A stretch of 64,000 nucleotides of DNA from Cycas panzhihuaensis (Eukaryota > Cycadophyta), in NCBI GenBank assembly GCA_023213395.1, contig CM041465.1, positions 120,039,741 to 120,103,740 on the forward strand. The letters run 5' to 3'. Made by a program: the position numbers and the translations under genes. The notes below the pieces were generated by a model. That model was not told the origin of the DNA. It saw only the letters and a list, made by a program, of their open reading frames with translations, and searched no databases. This document shows, in pieces, positions 10,232-21,989 of the stretch; position 1 is the first letter of the stretch, and each line of letters starts with the position of its first letter.

Positions 10232-11038
10232 TTGATACATTAACTAGTGGAGCAGGTCGTGACGAGGTCATCAAGGAGCAGGTCTCATGCTCATATGACG
10301 ACACCAACACAGAGGAGGCCTCAGGACGAGGGGAGCGAGGCAGGGAGCTCGTAGCAGTGCAGGAGGAGCCTAGGAGGCATGTGGTCTCCTAGCAAGGGGT
10401 CTCGTAGATGAGGAGACGACACCCCCTAAGGGTAAGGCATCAAGGAGCTAGATGCATTATTAGTTTTGAGCAAGAAAGCATTGGACCTCCAAGGAGTCAC
10501 ACCATACGCAGACAAATGATTGTACTCCTCCCTACAAGGATTCCAGCTTTCTGATGATGATGTACCATATGACATTGTATGATACGATTTATTGTGTATA
10601 TAGACGGGAGCCAATTGGTGCCCCATTTGACCTATGATGATGGTATAGTGATGGTTTTGTGTTATTGCTATATTGTTTATTTGCTTATTTGTTTATGATA
10701 TGCATAGAGAAGTAGATGCATAGGGATATAGGTGCATGGGTGCACGAGGGACTACGCACTATGATGATTTTAGTTGATTGTTATATATGGCTTTTATTGT
10801 TAGATCATGTGGATGAAGCTCCTGTTTCCTTTCATGCAGGACCACACTCGTAGCGAGCACACATAACCACCATGCGTATAGGTGATAGGTATATATGCAG
10901 CTAAGAGAGGGAGAACCATGCATGTCCATTGAAGGAGCATAACATATATGCAAAGGAAACAACAGCAAAGAGGGAGTATACACTCAAGCAAGAAGTCCTG
11001 GTTGGGGTGCAATTCCAAGCTCGAGAGCGATGGAAGTT
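10232..11038. other. No recognisable gene between copia and gypsy relics
   Basis: More GC-rich than its surroundings at 10250-10450. A short plus-strand frame (10207-10392) is rich in Glu, Arg and Gly and shows no family motif. The interval should hold the 3' end of the minus-strand Tat-like element, but I see no polypurine tract or LTR border. Confidence 0.45.
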
Positions 11039-11518
11039 TCACACCCAACTAGGAAGAGAGGTTTCCCTCGGGAGGGAAACAAAAGGATGCAATAGAAGAG
11101 ATGGAATTACAAGGGTGAGAGGCCACCCTAAGCCGCTATTCTGCCTATAGTTTGGGGGAATGGAGATGCACTTAGAGTGGTAGTTTAGGCTTATTTCGGA
11201 GCGAGAAAGGGAGAAGGGTGTGTCCAGCCTATTAGGGAGTAGGGGAGGTCGGACATAGAACTTCTTCAAGAATTTACTATTACCAGCCTTCTCAAACTCC
11301 AGACGTTCTAGAGTTGCAATCCTATAGGCACCATTGTCGAGGCTTTCGAGAATGATGAAATGACCAACCCATTTGGGCCCAAATTTGGACAAGCGATCGT
11401 AGAGATATTCTAGCTTGAGGACGTTGTCTCTCGAATGCAAAAGGCGAGGGCGAAGACGTTTGTCATATGTTCTTCGCGCCCTAGCTTTAAAGGCGAGATT
11501 CACTTGATATGCGATCAA
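11039..11518 (-). pseudogene. Tat-like integrase C-terminal region
   Basis: The frame contains VNLAFKARARRTYDKRLRPR and then FGPKWVGHFIILESLDNGAY, the GPK/R-x-x-G fold of Ty3/gypsy integrase C-termini, and LERLEFEKAGNSKFLKKFYV, the usual end of Tat pol. The sequence after about 11240 (coding direction) is probably beyond the real stop. It lies downstream of the integrase core at 11772-12440 but in a different frame, with about 250 bp of broken sequence between. Confidence 0.75.
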
Positions 11519-11771
11519 ATGTCTCTCATCTAAGGCTTCGAGATCAAGGAGGCGAGCCTAGTGATAGGATTCCTCGTCGATAAGCCCTCAAAGGGAAACA
11601 CGCAAGGAAGGAATTTCAACTTCCAAAGGAAGGACCGCATCGGTTCCATACATGAGGGAAAACGGGGTCATCCCTGTGGTCGTGCGGATAGAAGTGTGGT
11701 ACGCCCATAAGGCAAAGAGAAGTTGAAGGTGCCAATCTTTTTTGAATTAAGCGACGGTTTTTTTCAGGATG

Positions 11772-12443
11772 TTAATAAGAGTTGTTGAAAGACTCCATTT
11801 GACTGTTAGTATGAGGGTAATAAGGAGAGGAAGTCTTATAGGATATCATAAACTTCTCACAAAGCTCATTCATTTCCTTATTACAAAAGGGAATTCCATT
11901 ATCTGTGATTAAGATATCAGGAACCCTGAATCGACAGATAATGTTTTGGTAGATAAATGTCATTATAGTCTTACCGGAAGTGGAAGACAAAGGGATCGCT
12001 TCGGCCCATTTAGTGAAATATTCTATCACGGTCAAGATAAACTTGTGTTGCGACGAAGAATGAGGGATTATGGCCCCAATGAGGTTTAATCCCCATTGGG
12101 AGAAAGGCCATGGAGAGATAATGGGGTGTAGGGTCTCGGAAGGCAAACAGATGACATTGGCATGTTCCTGACACCTATGACATCGCAAAGCATAGGCATG
12201 GGTGTCCTTGAAGAGGGACGACCAATAGTAACCCATGCGAAGGATCTTCTGGGCCATAGATTGGCCCCCACAAATGCCATTGTGGCACTCGAGAAGTATC
12301 TAGCTCGCTTCGTCAAGGTTGACACAGCGAAGGAGGACCCCATCAAAGGATCTTTTGTACAACACCCCTTCCATGAGGAAGTACTGCTTAGCAGTGGCCC
12401 TAATGCATGACCTTACCTTGTCACTAGCATCGGGACGATATTG
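11772..12443 (-). pseudogene. Tat-like integrase zinc domain and core (decayed)
   Basis: The zinc region is at the right (coding start), with GYYWSSLFKDTHAYALRCH and CHRCQEH. The core shows SQWGLNLIGAI, where relatives have W-G-x-D, so the first catalytic Asp is Asn here. The second Asp is in ITDNGIPFCN and the Glu in SQMESFNNS. A frame stops at 11772 just past the Glu helix. The first 180 bp of the zinc domain, up to 12443, are in another frame. With the Asn substitution this copy could not integrate even without the frameshifts. Confidence 0.85.
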
Positions 12444-13265
12444 TTATTCAATGAGGTATCGTATGATATCCCCATACCATTCACTATCAGTCAATGGATG
12501 GGGGGACGAGACTTGAACGAAAAAGATAGGCTCATCCGACAAGGAATCATCAATAGGAGTGTTTGAAGAGTTAGAGATGGTGGCGTCAGCTAGTTCTTCG
12601 ACTACCACCATCCCCTTCTTCGATTTCCTATTAACGATTTGGAGATCGTATTCTTGAAGGAGGACGGCCCACTTGCCGGTCCTACTCGTCAAGTCAGATC
12701 GGGTTATGAGGTATCTTAAAGGATCAGATTGAACGATCACTTGAGTAGTGTTACCAAGCAAGTAGTGCCTGAATTTCTTGGTGGCATGCACCAAGGTGAG
12801 GCATTCCTTCTGGGCAGGGGAGTAGTTGAGCTCAGCAACAACTAATGTGTAACTGATAAAGTAGATGGCCCTCTCGATTCCTGCGTCATCCTCTTGGGCA
12901 AGCATAGCCCCTAAGGACTCATTAGTAGTCGAGGTATAAAGGGTGAAAGGTCGATTGAAGAGGGGAGGCACCAAGATCAGGGCGGGAGCCAAGGCTCTTT
13001 TGAGCTCTTTGAAAGCTTCCTGGGCCTTTGGAGACCACACAAAAGGAGTCCCCTTCTTCAATAAGTCAGTGACGGGTTTAGCGTTTATGGCGAAGTTTGC
13101 CAAGAAACACCTGAGGAAACCTAATCTACCCAAGAACGACTTAATTTGCTGTTGAGTCTTAGGAGGAGGCATGTCAATGATGGCTTTGACTTTGTTAGGA
13201 TCAATCTGGATTCCTTGTTTTGAAATAAAAAAACCGAGGAGTTTACCAGCTGTTACAGCAAACAC
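12444..13265 (-). pseudogene. Tat-like RT thumb and RNase H
   Basis: One 273-residue open frame. It starts in the RT thumb: KLLGFFISKQGIQIDPNKV, PPPKTQQQIKSFLGRLGFL and the tether WSPKAQEAFKELK. RNase H follows, with PFTLYTSTTNESLGAMLAQ in which the catalytic Asp of the usual Y-x-A/D block is replaced by Thr, then AIYFISYTLVVAELNYSPAQ, HYLLGNTTQVIVQSDPLRYL, and a linker SSPHPLTDSEWYGDIIRYL leading to integrase. The D-D-D-G-type tail typical of Tat is seen only in part. Confidence 0.85.
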
Positions 13266-13269
13266 ACAT

Positions 13270-13830
13270 TAAAGAGGGTTTACGCTCACATGATATTTAT
13301 GGCACCTAGTAAAGATGGTGCACAAATCACTAAGATGTTAGGTCATTTTACGTGAAAGACCCATCATGTCATCCACGAAAACCTCAAGGGTTCTGTTTAT
13401 GAGGTCATGGAAGATGAACTGCATCGCCCTTTGGTAAATGGCGCCTGCATTTTTGAGTCCAAAGGGCATCGCTTTGTAAGCGAAGGTGCCCCAAGGAGTA
13501 GTGAAGGTCGTTTTATGACGGTCTTCAGGAGAGATCTGGATCTGGTTGTACCTAGAGAAATCATCCATCAAGGACATGACTTCGAATCCAGCGGTTCGAT
13601 CAATGAAAGGTAAAGGGAAGTTGTCTTTGAAACATGCGTTATTAATGTCGCGGAAATCAATGCATATCCAAATCGCCCTATTCCTTTTGGCAATGAGAAC
13701 AATGTTTGAGACTCACTTAGGGTAGTCGATGGAGGAGATCAACCCTGCGTCCAAGAGTTTCTCGACTTCCATTTTCATGGCAGCTAAAAGTTTAAGATGT
13801 AAGGGGGCGCTGCTTTTGTCGCACAGGACG
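13270..13830 (-). pseudogene. Tat-like reverse transcriptase palm (decayed)
   Basis: Coding-direction motifs are MEVEKLLDAGLISSIDYPK, a stop, VSNIVLIAKRNRAIWICID, DFRDINNACFKDNFPLPFID, then MSLMDDFSRYNQIQISPED, TFTTPWGTFAYKAMPFGLK and the catalytic FVDDMMG (about 13362-13382). FRDIN, KD-FPLP-ID and VDDM are typical of the non-chromovirus Tat/Athila branch. The frame stops at 13338, so palm and thumb are separated by a break. Confidence 0.87.
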
Positions 13831-14608
13831 AGCGCCCAGAATAGTAGTAAGGTTATGGGTGACGATGGAAGGGTCTATTCCCTTCATGTCGGTGTAATCC
13901 CATGCGAAGACGTCATGAAATTCCTGAAAAAGAAGGGTGTATTCCTTCATTTCTTCACGGGAACACTCTGCCCATATGGACCAACTGTAGGTGGTGCGAT
14001 ACCATATGGATGCAAGGGATCCACCCCATAGACGGGAAAAGGATTTTCCTTCCCATGCCCCCATGGTTGGGAAGTATATCCCGAGGGTACGTAAAGGGAT
14101 GAATCTTGGAGTTGAGTTTGGGAATGCGTGGGGGCTTATCCCATGTGGCTAGAAGTAGGGGGATATGTAGGTCCCCTAGATCTAACGGGAGGTAGATGGA
14201 CTACAGTCGGTTGGGGTATAGTCGCTTGGCTAGAAGGACGCATACTGAACCCAAGTTGGGAAGTGGATATGCCTTGAGCGACTCCAAAGGAATGTGGGCC
14301 ACAAGAAGAAGAAGGCACAACGAGGGATGCCCCCGTTGCGGATAGGGAAGTTGAACGAAATGAATGTGAAGGTGCGGACGTACTGGGGGAGAGTGCCATG
14401 CTTCGCGAGATGCTATCCAACCATTTGGGAGGTGGTTGGAGGCTAGCCGCTTGGAAGCACTAATTAAGCGCTTCCACCACGTCCGCGGGAGGGGTACCCA
14501 CCTGCTCGTATGAGGTCGAAGGATTCTCGTACGAAGTGGACCCCATAGGGCGATCCTCATGGGCGCTGTCACCAGGATGGTGATATCCCATGGGAGAAAA
14601 CATTCCAC
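13792..14608 (-). pseudogene. Tat-like pre-RT linker and low-complexity upstream region
   Basis: EEMKEYTLLFQEFHDVFAWD and YTDMKGIDPSIVTHNL (about 13860-13965) form the conserved block just before RT in Tat/Athila elements. Farther upstream (14136-14608) two overlapping minus-strand frames are rich in Pro, Ser and Arg. No protease D-x-G box or gag zinc knuckle is visible, so protease and most of gag appear deleted or unrecognisable. Confidence 0.6.
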
Positions 14609-17600
14609 TTCGTGAGTGGAAAGGTGATGAACCTGTAGGTGCTCTTGGTCACCTGGGTAGAAGATAGGGTCCTCACCCTCTTGGGTGGGCCCCTGGAAAG
14701 AAGTAGAAGATTGGTGAGGTTCAGAAATGTAGGCATGGTACGCTCAATTCGAAGGGAATCCCTCCATGGTCGATTCAGAATCTGACAATGGAAGCGGAGA
14801 ATAGGAAGAGTCTTCCAACAAAGGAGGGAGACCTCGTAAATAATGAGAAAATCGTCGCATACAAGTCTTTCTTAAGAGTTGGAAGAAAAGAGAGTAACAG
14901 AATGATAGGTGTTGGGGGTTGCCCAAAGAATCGAGAAGGACTACCAAAGGAAAAGTAGCACCAACAAAAAGGGGATTAGGATAGACCCTTTACTAACAAG
15001 TCCCTAGTATGGTCACTAGTGAAAGAGCACTTCTAGGAGGGTCACCACATACAAGGGGGGTCACGCCTATATAATCAACAACTAAGAGCTAAAAGATCTT
15101 TGGGAGCAAGGGAGAGGATTACCCACAAAGTGTGTCTGTGCATCAGAACGCAGGTTCGAGGACCCGTAAATGGCGCACAAACCTCCCCTTAAGGTAAGCA
15201 CCTTCTCGATTTCGCGACAAGCAAAAGGGAGACTCCCTTGATTTGCCGAGTAGCCTCAAAAGGACCCTCCTATCCTAGATGGCTGGGGAAGGAGGATTCA
15301 GATGGGGGACACCCTTCCCAAGAAGAGGGAACGGAAGGGGTAGGTCTTAATCGAATGAGGGAGTACCTACAAGCAACGGGTGAATACGAGGGGGAAATTG
15401 GACTGGAGAGGCCAACTTTTGAATGGAGGTAAGACAAAGTGGGGCCTTACCAAATTGTAAGAGAAGGACCTCAAGGGGGATGCCCCTAAGGTGCCTACCC
15501 CTGAAACGGATGGTTAGGTACAAGGAGGTTAGACAATATACTTTTTGCTTCTTAGTTTTCATTATGTGATAGGGGAGGATAGCGTTGTGAGCTATTATTA
15601 TTTTCGGTTTGTGTTTAAATTATGAAAGAAAGTAAACAAGAACAAACAACAATTCTCTCTCTTTCTAGATCCTAGCCTCTCTCTCTTTATCTTTTATAAG
15701 CATAGAAAATGAAACAAGCAGGCAAAAAGCATAGGGAGAGGATGCAAGGACTAATGCAAGTCAACCCAAGCGTACATGGGAAAGAGGATAGGTTGGGAGT
15801 AGAGGGACTCACAACCCTTTACACTCAGACTCTGGCAAATGCAAGAGTTTAAGCCAAGAGAGGGGGGTAAAGATGCAACTAGTGGGGATTGACACCTACT
15901 TGTGCAAAGTAATTACCCTTCCCCCTATATGATCAAACAAGTCAAGCAATGAACAACGAAGCACAAAACTATCTTTTATTTTGTTTTTTCTTTTCTTTTT
16001 TTGGGAGCAAGGGGAGAAAGGAATGAGTGAGAGGATAGGACGAAAGGAATGCACCTGGCAACCGGACAGTCGGTGTAGAGGCCCTTTCACTTTCTATGGG
16101 ATCCACACTCATCTTCAATGCTCCTTGTCACGATCGATATTGTGAGAGGAACACCAACGGGGCTTCTTTACCTTCCCCAATGTCCAACTGCAGAAAGAAC
16201 CAAAGGAAAAAGGAAAGAATTGCTTACAATGAAGTTCAAAATAATGCAATGATAACAAGCGAGATATGCATACCTTTTGTGAAGACCCTCGATTGCTCCA
16301 AAAGGGGCAAAACCTGCATAACAAATGGTTTACCCTTTCCCAAGGGACACTAGGCCTACATGGGAGTAAACGTATATATGTGTATGATTATTTAAAGGAA
16401 AAAAAGAAAGGAGAGTGACCTTATGCAAATCCTTCAAATGAACACCATATACAATGTTAGTTTTACTTATTATGCATACAATGTGTTCTAATGATTGTCG
16501 AAAAGGGGGGAGAAAGGAAGAAGGAAGGGTAGCCTCGGAATGACAAACCCTCTGAATGATATGTCTCCACGTACCCAAGGACTCAAGCGGGGGATCAAGA
16601 AAGGAGCCAAGTTCCTTTAACAACAAAAGGGGCAGCAAATGTTGTATGCGGAAAAGTGTTGCAAAAGAGATATAAAAGTTGCAATGTGCAACTTTTGCAA
16701 GATTTGTAAAAGTAAGACTAAGGCTATGTGAATCAAAGGAGTTGCTGCTTAAAACCATATTTTACGGGGCTATGATGGCTGGTTGCAGGCGTAGCTAGGT
16801 GCCACCAACGTTGCAACCAACAAGGTTCCCTACTCTAAGGATTTTTGGGGATACAAGATTAGGAGAGGAAAATGAGTGAAGAGTAGGGCGTTGCCCTTAA
16901 GGACATGGCAAAAAGGTGCGGAACCCTGCCTGGAACTCCTTTCTCTCTTCGTTGGTCTCTTTTCTCTCCACCTCCTAGAGTGGACCCGAGGGAAACCTCA
17001 AGGTGGAAGGGAACAAGCTAGTAAAGGGTAGGGTTTGACTCTCGAAATGGGGAAATAAGAGGTAGTTTCACACAACAAATTGAAAAGCAAGCAAAGAAAC
17101 TCTTATTCTCAATGAGAAGAAGAATGTGCAGGCCTAAAAATACCTGGTAAAAACAAATATGAGGCAGATCTACCATGTATGTTGGCTAGGGAAAAGATTT
17201 CCCTTGGAGGATTAGTGAAAAGCCCCTGCAACGACGTAAGAAGGTAGCATAACCTACAACAAACTTGACACTTGATACTTGGTGGAGTGCTTGTGGAGAA
17301 AATCATTCCCAGAAACTTGTTGTTGTAGACCTGTAATTCAGGGTTTCACCCTGAAGAAAAAGATGGCAGGAGTGGAGGACAGGTACAACTGGTGAAAGTC
17401 TTCGTTTTTCAGAAATTTTCTTAGAGATAAGAAGGAAGAAGAAGAAGAAGAATGAGGTAAACTTTGGGTTTTTAAACCCAACCCTAGCCTAACGAGCGAT
17501 TAGAGCTCACCCTGGGCGGAAAAGAACTCGGCGCCACGTGTCAAGTTTGCATTTAATGCGAAATTGGTCGTGACCAGTCAAAAAAAAGAAATTTGAACAG

Positions 17601-18363
17601 TCTCACCGCGGCAAACTTCACGGTACTATGGAGTTTGCAGCGGTAGCGTGGAATTTGCAGCGGTGCGCTCAAAACTAGGGAAAAACAAAAAGGGGAGCCC
17701 GGAAGGCTCTCAAAAAGGGGGTCCTAGACCCCAAAAGGGCAAAAATGATGCATTGCCAAAGGATCTAGGGGGTTTTAGGACCTAGAGGGACCACGCTGGA
17801 CGAGAAAAAGGTGGCAACAAGGCCCAAAAGAAGGACAAGTGATGAACAAAGACGATGACTAGGCTTAAATGGGTCGCTAGGGGTCACGTCACGCCAAGGA
17901 GTGATAAAGGACGGAGCTACGAGAGCCAAGAGTGCTTGGAGGCGTTGTGGAGACATGGCGGAGGGTCGTAAGATGCCATAGGATACATATCCTGAGTCAT
18001 CATAGGCTGGAATATTAGGTGCAAATGTGAGTATGCAGGCAAGCCAAGCACAATGATCATGCAATCAATTAACGACATGCAATGTGCATCTATCGACAGT
18101 CAAATAGCATCCTGAAGCCAATGAAAGTGATGATAGAAATATACTTGCACTTACCTGAGGTGAGTTGTCCATGTCCATTCCCGATAGCCGACAAACAGAT
18201 ACCCGCTAGCACAAACTCAGATTATAAAATATTACATAATACTTGATTAAATCGAAAGGGTTGTCATGATAAGAGGCAACTTGGAAAAATGAACAATTCA
18301 TCTTAGATCACCCATCATTACTTACACTTTATGGGCAAAGCAAATTTTTTGAGGGATGGGACT
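14609..18363. other. Long interval without recognisable gene
   Basis: More GC-rich and purine-rich on the plus strand than the rest of the window. Several short minus-strand frames exist (14744-14947, 15347-15562, 16330-16758, 17109-17306, 17765-18064), none with motifs I know. By position it should include the 5' leader and LTR of the minus-strand Tat-like element. The purine-rich plus strand means a CT-rich minus-strand transcript, as in Tat leaders. A promoter-like cluster is listed separately at 17420-17545. LTR borders could not be fixed. Confidence 0.45.
17420..17545 (-). promoter_or_regulatory. Promoter-like cluster reading leftward
   Basis: In the minus-strand direction the order is ACACGTGGCGCCGAG (G-box CACGTG, 17534-17539 region), then GGGTTTAAAAACCC (17467-17480 region), then a CT-rich run of TTC triplets (about 17428-17447). 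A G-box, a TATA-like box and a CT-rich leader in this order and spacing are common in plant promoters and LTR U3 regions. TGGCGCC could instead be the start of a primer-binding site. Both readings are inference. Confidence 0.35.
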
Positions 18364-19410
18364 TGTTGTGACCCGAGGCAATTATGTGAATTAATAAAAT
18401 TATGAATGAAAAGTTGGTCTCAAATATTATTAAGGTATAGGTATCTTATTGGAAGTTGATTTTATTATTAGGAAGTCAATTTTTTTAAGGATGGTTAAAT
18501 TTGACACCTATAACTAGAGAACTATTACTCATTTGTAAATCATCTTTTCTGAATTAATCCATTTTAGGCCTTTTGACCATTTGGCTCTAACAAGTTTTTA
18601 TTTAGCTTTAGTTTCAGTTTTCTTTTGTCTTTGTGGAAGTAGATCCAATTTAGGATCACTTCATATCCAATATTGCCATTTCTTTGACTAAGGTAGAGTA
18701 TAACGTTGTAATTAGAGCAACGTGTGAAGCCATCTAATTGAGATAGATTTTTAGTGATTTAGGTCTTCATCAAATAGGTCCAACAAAGTTGCATTGTGAC
18801 AATCTAAATGCATTGAAGATAGCCAAGAATCTAGTGTTTCACACTCACACTAAACAAATTGAAGTGCATCATCTTTTTATCATAAAGCAAATCCATAGTT
18901 GAGAGATTGAATTGATTTGCAAGTCTAGTAATGAGTAACTAGCAAACATATTCCCCAAAGGAGTGATGCAAGATGAACGTAAGAAGTTTAGAGATGGCAT
19001 TGGCATAAAAGCCAATGAAATAAACATTAAGGGGGGTGGGGGGTAGGTTGTGGTTGAGAATTCACGTTTACTTGGGACGTTTTTTTAGGGTCATGACTCA
19101 ATGTAGTGAGTTCTAATGATTAGGTGGGTCAATTAGGGAATCACTCATATGTGAGCCAAGTGTCCTCAAGAGTTACAAAGTCCTTAATGGGTGTTTGATA
19201 CGTGTTAAGGTCCTTCCTGATCCAATCAACAATTAGTAGTCCATACACATATTAATATCTATAATGTACTCTATATATAGAATTGAGAGTTCAAAAAGAA
19301 TGCAAATTATTGAAGGTAGACTAATTCTATCAAAAAAAATCTTATGTTGCTATTATGTTCTTGGCTAATTCATTTCTCACAACTAGGGTGGTTAGAAGTT
19401 GACCATGGTT
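18364..19410 (+). repeat. LTR-like sequence, plus orientation, borders partly guessed
   Basis: The left edge TGTTGTGACCCGAGG follows a G-rich run (GAGGGATGGGACT), resembling a polypurine tract and LTR start. A strong TATATATAG box lies at 19272-19280, about 900 bp in, and a CA end is possible near 19380. No coding frame occurs in it. A partner LTR or target duplication was not found. The run GGGGGGTGGGGGG at 19031-19043 is a local oddity. Confidence 0.4.
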
Positions 19411-20043
19411 GTTGCAAATAGATCATCCTTCCAACAAAAAATTATTACACTTATTGTTATGGAGGGTTGGAGTCTAATGTGTGAAAAAAGCCTCACATTG
19501 CCAACATCATGACGTGGCAAATGTGATTGACAATTCACAAATGAAGACTATAGCAAATCAAAATGTCAAATGCACAGAATGGCAAAATATGTCAATTGGT
19601 AGGAAGCTTGAAACTATCTAACTAATTAGTTGTAATACGGTCACTTGTATCTCATAAGAAGTCAATAATTGTAGCATAATATAACAGGGAGCTTGAAGCT
19701 GGCCTTGGATTGGTTGTGAGCCCAACGAAGCAAAGATCCTACTTTCTAATGTGTAAACCCCTAAAATATGCGAGTGTAAATGCAAATGATGGCCATTGTG
19801 TTAACCATGCAACAAGGACCACCATCTAGTAGCATCTCTCTCTAATGATCCTATACCCTTCTATTGTGCCCAACAAAAACATAATGGCTTGTGACCAAAA
19901 GTACAACCAAAATAATGGGTAACATGTGCCCTTGTTCATTGCATAATTCCAAAGCATTTAAACTTGGTAAAGGGTTTTTGTAAAAATATTTATAGACAAG
20001 AACACATATAGTCAAAGGCAAAAGGCAAGCCTCCCAACACTAC
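19411..20043. other. No recognisable gene, left flank of copia element
   Basis: AT-rich sequence without coding similarity. Its last five bases (20044-20048, ATAAC) are the left target duplication of the copia-type element that begins at 20049. Confidence 0.55.
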
Positions 20044-20048
20044 ATAAC

Positions 20049-20430
20049 TGTTAAGATTTTAACATGAAGAACACTCATCAATAGCAAGATCAATAACATC
20101 AACAGAAATTAACACAATATAATCAGAATGTATTACCATACAAAAGCACCAAAGACTCGATATGAGCCTTGATGATGTGATGTCTTTACATACTACCTCA
20201 ACCACCTTTATATACCAAAGAGGTGGGAGACTATTCAACACAAGTAATGCATATGGGACAAATACCTTTGTCCTGACCAATAACATTACACCACTAACTT
20301 GACCAATAAACTTCTATCCTTTTACATGATATTATAGTGACCCTTTGAACCTAAAACTTAGGACTATAACTAATAATCCTAGAACCCATTTTTACTTAAC
20401 CACATACACATTAAACATTATATTCTAACA
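20049..20430 (-). repeat. 3' LTR of the copia-type element
   Basis: The plus strand reads TGTTAAGATTTTAACATG to CATTATATTCTAACA, 382 bp, with TG/CA ends. It matches the LTR at 24766-25144 over its whole length. The terminal TGTTAAGATTTTAACA is itself an inverted repeat. Confidence 0.95.
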
Positions 20431-20443
20431 CCTCCTCTTAATG
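20431..20443 (-). promoter_or_regulatory. Polypurine tract of the copia-type element
   Basis: On the minus strand CATTAAGAGGAGG lies directly before the TGTTAGAATATAATG start of the 3' LTR. Position and composition are correct for the plus-strand primer. Confidence 0.85.
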
Positions 20444-20541
20444 TTTAATGTTTAAACTAAGGACAATTTTACATAACTGACATACATTAACACTTGACTT
20501 GAATTTTGGACTATAAACACATAACAAGACTGACATGACTA

Positions 20542-21531
20542 TCAATAGACTCTAATCCATTTTGTCTTCTTGAATCTCCATCGTCTTGATCTTGGAAGGG
20601 TCTTGAACACCATGTCTTGGGCATGGTCTTGGTCTTCAACCTTGTAGTGTCCTTTGAACTGACAATCCTCAGACTTTGCCTCTTTCAACTTCACACATAA
20701 TTGAGAATCCTTGGACATGCAAAACAAGTAGTGAAACATTGATAATTCAGAATCATCCTGCATATATTCATCAAAGATATCTTCAAGGTGTCTTTCAAAT
20801 ATATCTTCTATCTCCTGTTTGCTTCTCCCTTCTTCAGTATGTGAGTGACCAAAGTGGATGTTAGCAATATCATCATTATCCAAATGCAACAAAGAGTTGT
20901 CAACTGTTAAGACACCATTATCTTCCCCTGAATCAATGGACTTATTGAGACGAGTTCCTGCAAGTTGTGTGATATACCATGTTTTCTTCGTGTCACTCAA
21001 GGAGTTCCATGAACCAAGTATAATGAGTATTTCCATGATACTCACATGCATATACTTCATGATTATGGATATGCATATATGGAACATTATTTCAATATGA
21101 TTGACTTTCATAATCAGGTAACCTACCCAAAAGGTAGTATGAATTCGACAAGCAAGATCCTGATGACATGGTATCCTCCTTATGTTCCTTTGAAAACAAC
21201 TTTCTAGTGCCGCTCTAGGATATGTTGTTACAATTTTAATCTTTTCAAAGATGAGAATGGAGGATGTAACTGAGTTGAGGGAGATCATGGATATTTTCCA
21301 ATACATGCAAATCACTGTATGACCTGTCACCATTTGAATTCTTCCTATCAACTTGTCAACACAAACTAGGATAACATTATCCATACATTTTGTTAGACAA
21401 CTCATGTCTGCATGAACTATTACCGCTAAGGATTGGTGCCTAGAATCTTCAACCTCCAAGGCTGGTTTCAAGGTATTTGAAGGAGTCATGGTTTTGTCAT
21501 GCTGGCTTTCCCTTTTTTCTTTTCTCTTCAA
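20542..21531 (-). pseudogene. 329-residue open frame in copia-type element, unrecognised
   Basis: The longest open frame of the element, ending 110 bp before the polypurine tract. It is charged: the N-terminus is Lys/Arg-rich (MKRKEKRESQHDKTM), the middle is mixed, and the C-terminal third is acidic (EIEDIFERHLEDIFDEYMQD) and ends in a basic tail (RSRRWRFKKTKW). No protease, integrase, RT or RNase H motif is visible. It lies downstream of gag, where pol would be, so it may be a pol remnant worn beyond recognition, an open non-coding stretch, or a captured sequence. A start at 21531 is only the first ATG. Confidence 0.4.
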
Positions 21532-21627
21532 CTTCTTCCTTTGATTTTTTGCTCTTTTGATTCTCTACTACACTTCTTCAGGTCCTTTTTCATGCACTTC
21601 TGTCAATAGTTTCTAAGCGTCCTCAGC

Positions 21628-21954
21628 TTAGTCGGAATTCTGCAGAACCTGAATAATAAAGTGATAGGAAGTAGGGAGGTTATCCTTATCAATGGCTACA
21701 AGTATCACGTCAACAACAATTCTGTTTTTCCTTTTGAAGATTTCCTCCCCTTCTTCGTGAGCCATTTCAATCCCTATGATTGTTTTCCAAAGTTTCTTCA
21801 CTACAAATAGACTTTCCATCTTAATTTTCCAAAAACGAAAGTTAGTTCCAGTGTATTTGAGCAGAGGAAAACAAAGATCTGATAGCCAATATTCATTTCT
21901 CTCAGGCACAAAGGTGATAATGTCACTTAACTCCATGATGTACGAAGAAGTCAA
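21628..21954 (-). pseudogene. Copia gag N-terminal domain
   Basis: The start is likely the second ATG (about 21933, MELSDIITF). KYTGTNFRFWKIKMESLFVV followed by KKLWKTIIG is the plant copia gag signature (F-x-G-x-N-F-x-x-W-K-x-x-M, then LW). The domain is about 100 residues and is cut by a stop at 21628, whereas full copia gags are about 200-350 residues with a zinc knuckle, which is missing. Gag lies 2.8 kb from the primer site. That leader is unusually long, because plus-strand-oriented foreign-looking DNA occupies it. Confidence 0.72.
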
Positions 21955-21989
21955 TCACAGCTGTAATTCTCAGGATTTATGCATAAAGA

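Noticed and set aside
15145-15165. GGTTCGAGGACC resembling a tRNA gene B box
   Set aside because: No A box, no cloverleaf stems and no terminator around it.
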